From the NCBI RefSeq assembly GCF_031143425.1, contig NC_090440.1, positions 1,271,233,123-1,271,297,122 of the forward strand: 64,000 bases of DNA. Direction: 5' to 3'. The notes beneath the pieces were generated by a model. That model made no database searches. It was given only the letters and a program-made list of their open reading frames with translations, and had not been told where the DNA came from. Within the stretch, counting starts at the first letter, position 1; each line of letters opens with the position of its first letter. This document shows positions 31,851 through 41,989 of this stretch, piece after piece. Position numbers and translations under genes: made by a program. This DNA is from Pleurodeles waltl. Taxonomy: Eukaryota > Chordata > Amphibia > Caudata > Salamandridae.

Positions 31851-33158
31851 GGGGCATATTTATACTCTGTTTGCACCAAATTAGTGTCATTTTATTTTAC
31901 TCTAATTCGGTGCAAAACTAACTCCATATTTATACTTTGGTGCTAGACCCCTCTAGCACCAAATTTATGGAGTTAAAGTCATTTTTTGAAAGTGGAGACC
32001 TACTTTGCCCTAATGAGATGCAAGGTAAGCGTTCCAGTGCAAAAAATGACTCTATGGCCTTAATGCCATATTAGGGGCATATTTATACTCTGCTGCATAT
32101 TTATACTCTGTTTGCACCGAATTAACGTCATTTTTTTTTACTCTAATTCGGTGCAAATCTAACTCCATATTTATACTTTGTTGCTAGACCCATCTAGCAC
32201 CAAGGCCCTGATTTAAACTTTTTTTGCACAGCATTAACGTCATTTTATGACGCAAAAGTGGCGCAAACTTACAAAATATTGGCCCTTATTTATACTTTTT
32301 GCTGCAAAACTGCACTAACTCAGTTTTGCACCAAACAGTTTAGCACCGGCTTGCACCATTTCTGTGCACCAGCCAGGCACCATATTTATGGAATGGTGCA
32401 AGCCGGTGCAAAGGGTAGGCTAGAGTGTAAAAAAATGACTTTAGTCGGGTGGGGCTGGCAGTATAGAAGAAGAGGGTTTAGCACCAAAAAATGGCTTTAG
32501 GCAGGTTAGAGTAAAAAAAAATGACTCTAACCAGATTAGCGTCATTGGTGGTAAACCTACCATGTCACATGACTCCTGCTTTAGAAAAGGCAGGAGTCAT
32601 GCCCACCACCCAAATGGCCAGCACAGAGGACAGGGGTCCCCTGGGCATGGCCATTGCACCCTGGCCTATGGCACTTTAAAAAATAAAATGCACTTACCTG
32701 TACTTACCTGGGATGGGGTCCCCCATCCTCGTAGTCCCTCTAGTGTGGGTGGGGGTGCCCCTAGGGCCTAGGGAGGGCACATCTGGGCTTATTCCATGGT
32801 GTTCCACCATGGAAATAGGGCCATAGGTCCCCTAACGCCTGCCCTGACACAGGTCTTAAAAAATGGGGCAAAGCAAGCTTTGCCCCATTTTTTGACCCCT
32901 CCTCGCTCCCTTGCACCATTTTTACATGGGAGTATAAATATGGTGTTAAGGCCATAGAGTCATTTTTTTGCACGGAAATGCCTACCTTGCATCTCATTAA
33001 GGCAAGGTAGGTTTCCACTTCCAAAAAATGACTTTAACTCCATAAATTTGGCGCTAGACGGGTCTAGCACCAAAGTATAAATATGGAGTTAGTTTTGCAC
33101 TGAATTAGAGTAAAAATAATTACGTTCATTCGGTGCAAACATAGTATAAATATGCCTC
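31851..33158. mobile_element. AT-rich hairpin-chain element complex, copy 2
   Basis: It begins GGGGCATATTTATACTCTG and ends AGTATAAATATGCCTC, which are inverted copies. A second set of the same ends lies inside (32078-32110), showing nesting. The core 32281-32960 matches 37546-38240 in the same orientation and 22560-23280 in reverse. Hairpins include the pair of GCACCG(A)ATTAG arms, TGGTGCTAGACC with its complement, CATGACTCCTGC...GCAGGAGTCATG (32569-32602), TTCCATGG/CCATGGAA (32791-32814) and GGGGCAAAGC/GCTTTGCCCC. No coding capacity is seen. Confidence 0.7.
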
Positions 33159-33298
33159 ATGATGTGTTCATGATGGGGACACAGGTGACAGCTTGCCAGT
33201 CAAAAACAAAATTTGTAGACTGACCAAATCAAGACCTGCATGAAAGCTGAGGTAAGTTTTATGCTAGAGCTAGGGGTGATAGAACCTTCTGACAGTTC
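33159..33298 (+). pseudogene. Fragment of Gmr1-like Gypsy RT N-terminus (140 bp)
   Basis: This 140-bp stretch matches 38480-38619 almost base for base. The longer copy there continues into a Gypsy RT. The fragment encodes the start of the RT (EVSFMLELGVIEPSDS-like). In both places the AT-rich hairpin element ends at exactly the same base before it, so the element and the RT fragment were copied together. Confidence 0.8.
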
Positions 33299-33490
33299 AG
33301 AATCATTTATTTTGACTCAAAACTGCCAAACATATATTTTTTTAAGCTAGCCTACCCTTTGCACCGGCTTGCACCATTCCATAAATATGGTGCCCAGCTG
33401 GTGCTAAAAAATGGTGCAAGCCGGTGCAAAACTTTTTGGGGCAAAACTGCCTTAGTGCAGTTTTGCACCAAAAAGGATAAACAAGGCCCT
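33299..33490 (-). repeat. AT-rich hairpin-chain element, fragment
   Basis: About 190 bp match the reverse complement of 22150-22345, including GTCAAAATAAATGATTCTG, the GCTAGCCTACCCTTTGCACC block and GCACCAAAAAG. It lies between the Gypsy RT fragment and the 5' LTR. Confidence 0.8.
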
Positions 33491-33496
33491 ATGTTT

Positions 33497-34494
33497 ATAG
33501 TAGGAATGTTCCCTTTTTGTATGGTCACTCCCACACTTTTCCAAAGGAAAGAGGAGCCAAAGGCAACACCTGAATTCCCTTGGACTAGAGATATTAGTCC
33601 CATGCAGCAACAGGTAAGAAACACACTCCCGGAACAAAAGAGTTACTTGCCATCCGGCCTGCAGAAGGATCAACCAAAAGTAAATGGTCTGGTGCATTGT
33701 GCGAAATGTAGTCCTGTCCTCAAGCATGTTTGAGACAGGTATTGTTTTCCCCTGGACTCCAGGACATTTAACTAACGAAAATCTGAATTTGCTACTGCCA
33801 CGGCTTCTTGGTAGCCAGTAGGGCTACCACTAACTTTGTTCGATGCTGCACCTCAAGGGAACCCCACAACATCTTCAGCCTAATGCCCCAGCATCCTTGT
33901 TGTTAGGATTTTGCAGCCCTTCCCTCACCAACACCATCCAAGCAGCAAAACCAGCACCCGGTGTTCTCGTCTTCAGCACATGGACAGTCAGGTCAACTCT
34001 GGGCCTGGGCTATACCAGCCAGTTAAAAATCAACAGACAGCCCAAGCTCGGTCCAGGGACCCGCATCACCTTTAACTTCAGTGGATTCCACTGAACTCAA
34101 CCTGCAAGTGACCTATTGTCACTAGTACATTTCCCCATTACCCAATGCTAACGATTTGCGAGTGTGGAATGCAATAATTTATTTTTCCTTTGAAAACCTA
34201 TGACTCTAGTTCATCCAACTGTCTTCATTCTGGTGTCTAAAATTATTTGGAAATCTGCTTTCTTTTTTGTAAATTGGTGTCAGATTTCTTTTGAGTTGTA
34301 TCAATTATTTATCATCCACTTTGGTACTCTGAAATGCTTAAAACATGCTTCTCTAGTAAACCCTGACTACCGCACTACCAGGATTGAGCTATGGATTTAT
34401 CAGTGTGAATCCAAAAGACCTATTGAGGGTTATGTGAAGGTATTATGTAGTGAAGCCTAACCAGGCTCACTGCATAATACCCCACTTTCCTACA
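33497..34494 (+). repeat. 5' LTR of the Gmr1-like element
   Basis: The start is estimated by alignment to TGTAGGAAAGTG of the 3' LTR and is mutated. The end is CTTTCCTACA at 34494. The terminal 300 bp match 46045-46330. The middle (33540-34190) does not align by eye with 39840-41890, so this LTR probably carries a deletion or replacement. It is about 1 kb, against about 3 kb for the 3' LTR after removing insertions. Confidence 0.65.
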
Positions 34495-34495
34495 T

Positions 34496-34513
34496 TGGTG
34501 TTGCAGCGGTGAG
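34496..34513 (+). promoter_or_regulatory. Probable primer-binding site
   Basis: TGGTGTTGCAGCGGTGAG starts two bases after the 5' LTR, where a tRNA primer-binding site (TGG start) is expected. I cannot assign the tRNA. Confidence 0.4.
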
Positions 34514-34757
34514 ATCCTAAACTTGTATTTTGCAATACCACTTGTCCAGATGTGACTTTGCATGAGAAATACACTATAGAAATTGCACTCAAGTTTTTTT
34601 TAGGTTTTTTAAAAACTATTTTTAATTGGAATTGTTGGGGCCCTGTGAAGGCCCCCATTCCAAAGTAAATAAAAAGTTAGAAAGTTAGGAAAAAGTTGTA
34701 AAAGTTTTTGCAAAGTTTTAAAAAGATTCCAGTTTTCAGATAAAAGGTTAGCGCACA

Positions 34758-35945
34758 GTGGAGGTTGACAAGGACCTGTCCATCCTTCTAGCTCTGAAAA
34801 TTAGTGATCTAAGAGTCCTGTGCAAAGTTAGTGGAATTGGCATACCAAAGACAGCCAAGAAGAAGGAGCTTGAGAAAACCCTCTGCTCCATTGAGAAGGA
34901 AGAGCTAGAGAGGGAAGGCACAGCCTCAGAAGAAGAGCTTGAAGAGGTTGAGGATGTTTCCTTGGCCCAAGTGGAGGACAATGAGGAAGAAAGTGAAGAT
35001 CACAACTCTCCACCCTTTTCCAGACCCCCTTCACCACCAGAAAGTGACAGAAGTCACTCTAGAAATCCCCCTAATAGTAAGGTGGTAGTGACCCTTGAGG
35101 AAGAACTCAACCTCTAAACTACAGAAGAAGGCCTCTTCTCTCGCTAGAGGAGAAAAAGCTTGAACTTGAGGAAAGGAGTCTAGCCCTTGAATAAAGGAGG
35201 GTCAACTTGGGTTTAAAAACAATGGTGGCAGCAATAAAAACAGGGAGAAAGAAGAAACTTTTAACCCTAAGATCCCTGAAGGGATTGTCCGAAACTGTAG
35301 TAATGGTGATGACATCGACAAATGGTTTTCAGCAGCCTCTGAGAAGGCATGCAAAATGATGAGAATTGGTCATCAGCAATGGAGCTCTCTATTGTGGAAT
35401 TTGTTCTCAGTCAAGGGCATAGACAGACTTCTGACCCTTAGTGAGGAAGTGGTTGAGTCCTACAAACAAATGAAGGAAAATGTAATGGAAGGGCCTGGAC
35501 TCACCACAGAAGAAGTCAGAGTGAAGGACAAATCCAGACATGTTTGATCTTTGTAGGCTCATCTGACAATGCACTAAATGGCTGGGTAAAAAGCAATGAG
35601 GTTGATACTTGTGATGGGCTATACAATTTGATTATGAAAAAGAACATTTTAACTAATTGTACCACAAAGAAATTGTGCCAGTATTTGATGGATTACAAGT
35701 TAACTTCTCACAGAGAGCAGGAGAAAATAGCTGACAAAAGGGTCAGAACCAGGGTGTCCAGAGAGACCCATGATGGGTGTGACCAGAAAAAGGGTGCTCA
35801 GACTTCCGAGCGAAGAAAGAAGTGGGCAACAATAAGGATAAAAGGGAGCAGTTCTCCAAAGCCCCCCAAAATTCTTGTCTGGAGGGTGGGCTCTGAGGCT
35901 CATCCCAGTCCACAAACTGTGGCCCTACAAAGGATGCTGGGATAA
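34758..35945 (+). pseudogene. Gmr1-like gag (capsid region with SCAN-like segment)
   Basis: The N-terminal part (34758-35117) encodes LSILLALKISDLRVLCK and KTAKKKELEKTL, a SAP-like helix pair, then an acidic stretch. After frameshifts, 35330-35530 reads WSSLLWNLFSVKGIDRLLTL and SYKQMKENV. Then 35550-35720 reads LNGWVKSNEVDTCDGLYNL and MKKNILTNCTTKKLCQYL, which resembles the C-terminal capsid fold ancestral to vertebrate SCAN domains. That Gmr1 gag origin of SCAN is published. A stop at 35118, frame changes near 35540 and a stop at 35943 disable it. The first codon is GTG where ATG is expected. Confidence 0.65.
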
Positions 35946-35958
35946 GCTCTAACTGACA

Positions 35959-36753
35959 TCAGTCTGGGAATGAAAGGGGGGATTCAACATGCCCCAAAAA
36001 ATCCCACAGTAGTGGACTGTCTAAGAGATTGGCTAGCATAGGAGTGGGGATGGAGGTGTACTCTGGGAGGCTAGAGGCTACCTTAGTGTCTGTAGGCTGG
36101 GTGGATATTGAAACCCTGGCAGTCTTACCACCAAGCATGGAGAAGTACAGACAAAGACTAAAGATCAATAGGACGACTGAGGTAGAAACTTTGAGGGATA
36201 CAGGTTCTTGTGGCAGCTAGACTGGCTTCCCTAGACCAAATGATATCTAGTGTTAATCAGCAGGTTACGAATGCTGACAATAAGACTAAGCTGCATCCAA
36301 TGGCCTTGGTAAGCTTAGAGTGGGGAGTGGTTACTGGTCCTAAGAAGGTGCCCCCTACCATCCCAGTGGAGTGTCTGTTGGGAAATGTTCCTGAAACCTC
36401 TGCTCCGGAAAAAGTAGAGAGGCAGGTTACTTGCCAAAATGCTGGGTGTCCCTGAGTGGGTATATGCGGCAACCAGAGCACAGACAGCACAGCAGGGAAA
36501 TCATGGGATTCTGGAGCCTAGATCAATGGCCCAAAGATCTCAAAGCAAGAGAAAGATCAAGAATACTGATCTGTCACCTTCAAAAAAGTCACAGAACCAG
36601 GGAGAGAGTTTTCCTGCGGGATATGCGCTGATACCTGAGGAGGGAACTGAACCTGAGGAAGCCTGGCCGGAACTGACAGAGTATCTAGATGCAGGAGGAC
36701 CCTCCAGAGAGGGCCCATGCCAAAGACTAATGCCTTTCCCCACTCCTGAATGA
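35959..36753 (+). pseudogene. Gmr1-like aspartic protease and linker
   Basis: EVETLRDTGSCGS at about 36180-36220 contains the DTG active-site triplet (36197-36205) of a retroviral-type aspartic protease. After a frame change, HPMALVSLEWG (36296) and VPPTIPVECLLGN (36352) match the flap-to-C-terminal part of such proteases. The next 300 bp encode a polar linker (SQSKRKIKNTDLSPSKKS, then PEEGTEPEEAWPELTEYL), as is usual between protease and the next pol domain. Stops and shifts are present. Confidence 0.6.
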
Positions 36754-36779
36754 CTTAAGCTGCAAGCTAAAAGGTAAGA

Positions 36780-37480
36780 ACAGGGAGATGTCAGTGACTC
36801 CCACAAGGTCTGTTTGGAAGATGGGCTCCTGTGCACTGAAGCCAGGGAACCCAAACCACCTGAAAAACTCAGCAGGAGATGGGATGTCCTTTTACCTGGC
36901 TTCTTGTTTGCATACAGAGAGGTGCCTCAGAAGGGGGTTTGCTTTAGCTCCTTTGAACCTCAGTTTAGCCATCCTGCAAGAAGTCCCTTACATTTGATGA
37001 GGTATGGTTAGGAGAAACACTCCAAAAGCCCAAATAGGATATATTGGACTATGTACTGGGCCTGCGTTCCTACATTGCTAAGTATATGAAAAAGGCAATC
37101 AAGAATATGGAGGCAAGCCAAGAACATGTCAAGCTTTGGCATGACCAAAAGTCAGCATTGGTTGGGTATAAACTAGGTCAATTGGTCTAGGTATTTGAGC
37201 CTAGAGATCCCAGGGCCCTCCAGGACAAGAGGACTGGGCCCTATTCCACCTTGGAAAAGAGAGAAGAAGTCACATACCTGTTGGATTTAGGCCCCCTTAG
37301 GAATCCTCACAGAGCACTCCATGTATATCACCTAAAACCACCCCAAGACATGGTTGACATAACCATGCTAATGGAGACCAGGAGGAGGAAAGTGAACCCC
37401 TCCTTGACTTATTGTCATATACCCCAAACAATGGTTCAGTCGAGGGTGTTGTCAGACTTTCTTACTGAACAACAGTAAGC
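36780..37480 (+). pseudogene. Gmr1-like integrase, C-terminal part, placed before the RT
   Basis: WDVLLPGFLFAYREVPQKGV and SSFEPQFSHPARSPLHL (36875-37000) match the end of the integrase core. The frame then has stops and continues LRSYIAKYMKKAIKNM, VKLWHDQKS, a segment of the PRDPRALQDKRTGPYSTLEK type (GPY/F module, 37200-37255) and VTYLLDLGPLRNPHRALHVYHLKP. The zinc-binding HHCC part and the first two catalytic Asp residues are missing, so a deletion joins the linker to the core near 36870. The GPY/F end lies only about 65 bp before the nested element that precedes the RT. Confidence 0.7.
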
Positions 37481-37545
37481 TGATTGGAGACAAGTCCTAA
37501 ACCATTTGCTGGTCTCCTTTCCTTGGGTTCTGGTCAGAGAACATA

Positions 37546-38479
37546 GGCCCTGATTTATACTTTTTGGTGGAAAACTGCACCAACTCAGTTTTGCCCCAAA
37601 AGGTTTAGCACCGGCTTGCACCATTTCTGTGCACCAGTGGATCACCATCTTTATAGAATGCTGCAAGCCGGTGCAAAGGGTAGGCTAGCGGCAAAAAAAT
37701 AATTACTTTATTCGGGTTGGGCTGGCAGTATGGAAGAAGGAGTTTTTGCACCAAAAAATTACGTTAGGCAGGTTAGAGTAGAAAAAAATTACTCTAACCT
37801 GCCAGGACTCATTTTCTGACGCAAAACCATCCATACCAAATGAATCCTGTCTTTGAAAAGACAGGAGTCATGCCCACCACCCCAATGACCAGCACAAGGT
37901 ACCAGGGTCCCCTGGGCATGACCAATGCACCCACTACCATGTAGGGGGGGGGGGGGGGGGCATTTCTGGGCCCCCAATGTCACTTTAAAAATAAAATAAA
38001 ATACTTACCTATGCTGACCTGTATGTACCTGGGATGGGGTCCCCCATCCTCTGCTGTCCCTCTGGTGTGGGTGGGGGTGTCCCTGCGGCCTGGAGAGGGC
38101 AACTGTGGGCTTATTGCATGGTGTTCCACCATGGAAATAGGCCCACAGGTCCCCTAATGCCTGCCCTGACCCAGGCGTTAAAAAAATGGGGCAAAGCAGG
38201 CTTTGCACTATTTTTTTACCCCTCCTTTCTCCCGTGGACCATTTTTGCATGGAGTATAAATATGGAGTTAAGGCCATAGAGTCATTTTTTGCATGGGAAC
38301 GCCTACCTTGCATCTCATTAAGAAAAGATAGGTTTCCACTTCCAACAAATGACTTTAACTCCATAAATGTGGCGCTAGACGGGTCTAGCACCAAAGTATA
38401 AATATGGAGTTAGTTTTGCACTGAATTAGAGTAAAAATAATTACGTTCATTCAGTGCAAACATAGTATAAATATGCCTC
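37546..38479. mobile_element. AT-rich hairpin-chain element, copy in Gypsy pol
   Basis: It starts GGCCCTGATTTATACTTTTT and ends AGTATAAATATGCCTC and matches 32281-33158 throughout. Hairpin modules include GCACCGGCTTGCA...TGCAAGCCGGTGC (37608-37674), CAGGAGTCATG with its partner, TTCCACC/GGTGTTCC, and TAGACGGGTCTA within GGCGCTAGACGGGTCTAGC. A 13-base G run lies at about 37945. It separates the integrase end from the RT start. Confidence 0.75.
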
Positions 38480-39740
38480 ATGATGTGTTCATGATGGGGA
38501 CACAGGTGACAGCTTGCCAGTCAAAAACAACATTTGTAGACTGACCAAATCAAGACCTGCATGAAAGCTGAGGTCAGTTTTATGCTAGAGCTAGGGGTGA
38601 TAGAACCTTCTGACAGTTCCTGGCCTAACCCAGTGGAACTAGTCCCCAAACTTCACATTTAAGGTGTCAAACCAGAGACAAGGTTCTGTGTGTATCACAG
38701 ATGTCTTAATGCAGTCATTTAAGTGCATGCATACCCCATTCCAAGACCAGATGAGCTTGTAAATAAGTTGAGTGCTGCCAAATTCTCGAGTACCTTTGAT
38801 TTTGCATCAGAGTTTTGGATAATTGGGTCACTCAGACAGCAAATGAGAGATCAGCCTTTACTACTCCTGAGGGCCACTTTTCATTTAAGGTGATGCCGTC
38901 TGGATTCAAAAAGTCTGCTGCCACTTTTTTAAGGTTGGTGAATAGAGCTCTTTCTGGTCTGGATGCCTTTAGTGCAACATATCTAAATTACATTGTCATA
39001 TTTAGTTCAACTGGTCCACCGGACGGAATAACTACAAGCTCTGCAGCAGGCAGGCCTAACTATCAAGGCAAGTAAGTACATTATAGAGCGGAGTTCAGTT
39101 GTCTACTTAGGCCACCTTGTGAATGGAGGACATGTGAGACCTCACCAGCCCCAAATCCAGACTATCCTAGATTGGGAAGCACCTAGGACTCAGGGCTTTC
39201 CTTGGCTTGACTGGATATTATAGGATGTTTGTGAAAGGGTATGGTACTATTGTGGCGCCTCTCACTGTGCTCACCTCCAAAAAGCAGCCTGGGAAGTCAT
39301 CTGGACCACAGAATGCCAAAAGGCCTTTGACAACCTGAAAGAGGTTAAGTGCTCAGGACCTATTTTGAAACCACCAGACTATGGAAAAGAGTTAATTGTT
39401 CAAACAGATGCTTCTGAAAGTGGGAATGGGACAGTTTTGTCACAAACAATAAGGACCAGGGTGAACTAGCTGCCTATATTAGCAGGGGACTCCTTCCTAG
39501 AGAGCAGCATTGGAGTGCTCCCTGATGAAGTTAAAACCATGCTTTTTTGGGACTCACTTCAAAGTTCAAACCGACTGCAGGCCTCTAAGGTGGCTCATGC
39601 AGTTGCAGTTGAGAGGTGAGGACCTCAAGTTGAGGTGGTCCTTTTCCCTACTTGGTGCAGACTCTACACTGGAATGCAGAACTGGAAGTGACCATACCAA
39701 TGCAGATGGCCTTTCCAGGTTCTTCCAGTTAGATGTTTAG
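38480..39740 (+). pseudogene. Gmr1-like reverse transcriptase and RNase H
   Basis: The RT begins with MLELGVIEPSDSSWPNPVEL (about 38580), then RFCVYHRCLNAV, YPIPRPDELVNKLSAAKF and FTTPEGHFSFKVMPSGFKKS (38860-38920). The active-site strand reads YLNYIVIFSS (38982-39010), so both aspartates of YxDD are lost. A connection and RNase H region follows: [32 protein letters not shown] (39395) and, in another frame, TDCRPLRWLM and NADGLSRFFQLDV ending at 39740. Only about 50 bp separate this stop from the 3' LTR, so no integrase can follow. Several stops and frameshifts occur. Confidence 0.8.
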
Positions 39741-41989
39741 AACTAGTAGGGTGGAGGTTAGTTGCTCATCACCTTTCATTGCACAGGTAGCCATGTAGGA
39801 AAGTGCCCTCTTTGTATGGCCACACCCTTACTTTTGTGTCTTCAATGCTGATGGTTATGACTCTGAAACAAGGCCCACACATCAGTGCTCTTTTACTAAA
39901 TATAATGCATGTAAATTGGTAATCCCAAATAGCAAGAACTTGAAACCCCTTATAAGTTCTTGGTAAATGCTGCCAGTGGTACAGAGTGCATGGAAGCTAA
40001 AGGGGTCATCAGGACCTGAAGCACTGATTGTGTCATCTTAAGTGACCCAAGTAAACAGATGACAGCAGTCCTGCCACTGCAGACTGCATGAGCGGTTCAA
40101 GCTCTCAAACCTGTATTTGCCCTCAGCAAGAGTGGCAAGGTCACAGCACTATCTTTAATATATGTCAGTCACCCCTAAGGTAGCCGTCCTGAGCCCAGGA
40201 GACAGGGTGCATTGTGTTAAAGGTGTGGACATAAAAGTGCAAGCCTATATGCCTCTATAGGAGCTTCTTTCCATTAAGGGCCACTCTAAGTGTTCAGGGG
40301 GCTGTATGACAAGCTTATATGTCCTTTTAGTAGCCTCTTTCCATCAAGGGCTACTATAAGTGTTCAGGAGGCAATAGGATATTATGAGCTGGCACATTGC
40401 CATTCAGAGGTTGCCAGCTCCATTATGGTCCCACTGAAAAGTGTGATGTTTGGTATCAAACAACTTGTCTCATCAACCCCAACTTGCTCCCCAAGTTGGA
40501 TTTAATGTGACATGCACTCAGGTGGCAACCTTAGAGGTTACCCACCTGGTTACCCCAATCTGTCATGTGCCCTTGCTCCCAGCCTGCATGTGCTGCCTCT
40601 AAGACAGGAATCTTACCCACTGCCAGGAGATATGAACACTGCGGTCTATGGTTAAGGTAGGACATATAGTAATGTGTTTTATATGTCCTGGCAGAAAATA
40701 TTGCTAAATTCATTTTTCACTGTTGCAAGGCCTGTCCCTCTCATAAGTTAACATGGGGGCTACCTTTAAATCTGGTTAAAGTGTAGATTCCCTTTGGGAG
40801 TGGATGGACATGTGGAGTTTGGGGTCTCTGAGCTCACAATTTAAAAACACATCTTGTAATAAAGTTGATTTTAAGATTGTGTGTTTGAAAATGCCACTTT
40901 TAGAAAGTGAGCATCTTCTTGCTTATACCATTTCTGTGACTCTGCCTGTTTGTGGATTCCCTGTCTGGGTCAGTTTGACAGTTGGTCTGGTTGCACCTTA
41001 CACTAGACAGTGACACAAAGGGAGCTGGGGTGTAGTCTGCATTTCCTGATGAGCCATCTGTGCTAGGAGGGAGGGGAGGAGTGGTCACTTACACCTGAAA
41101 GAGCTGTGCCTGCCCTCACACAATGCAGTCTCCAACCCCCTGGTGAGTGTCTGGGGCCTGGCCTGGGCCAGGCAGGATTTCACATTCCAAAGAGAATTTA
41201 CTTTGAAGTAGGCCTACTTCAAAGGAGAAATTGGGTATAAGAAGGACACCCAAAACCACAGACTTTAAAAACCCTTCTGGAAACAAGAGGAACCTCCGCC
41301 TGGAGAAGAGCTGAAGAGCTGGGGAAGAAGAGCTGCCCTGCCTGTGACTGTGCTTTGTGGAGCTATCCTGCAGTTGCTGCTTCTGCCAGAGTAAGAGGGC
41401 AAAGACTGGACTTTGTGTGCCTTCCATCTTGAGAAAAAATCTTTATTTATATCTTGATTTAGAGCTTGCCTCCTTTTGTTTGAAGTCTCAGGGACAGCAA
41501 AGACTTCTTTCTGCCAGCACCTGGAGTCTCTGGAGAGACTCCTACTCTGCCCTGTGCTGCCTATCCAGTTCCTGGGACCCTGAAAGGGGAAGCTGGCAGC
41601 CTAAAGACAAGGAAATCCACGCACAGAGTGCTGTGCGGGGAAAAGATTGACGCAACTCCGATCTGTGACTGAAGAAACAATGCACCGCTGACTGGGCAGC
41701 TGAGAAATGATGCTCGCAGGAAACGAGACAGGAGTATCGACGCATGGAGCAGAGAAATGACACAAAGCATCGCTGACGGCGGCTGGAGATCACAATCCGC
41801 GCTGCGGGGTTTTCGGGTCATCGTGCAGCTGGATTCCTGACTCAAATACCACTGTGTGTGGAAAAACAACGCAAGGCCTGCCCGGACCCGAGAGTTTAGT
41901 TTAGTTTAGTTTTATGGTTTTATAGAGCGCATAGCTACCCTAGGGCATCCCAGCGCTAAGGTATGTGAAGGACTCCTGAGAAAAGAAAA

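Noticed and set aside
40800..41870. Possible host exon between 40804 and 41869
   Set aside because: The segment lies inside the 3' LTR bracket, has no domain match and no consistent frame; LTR sequence explains it better.
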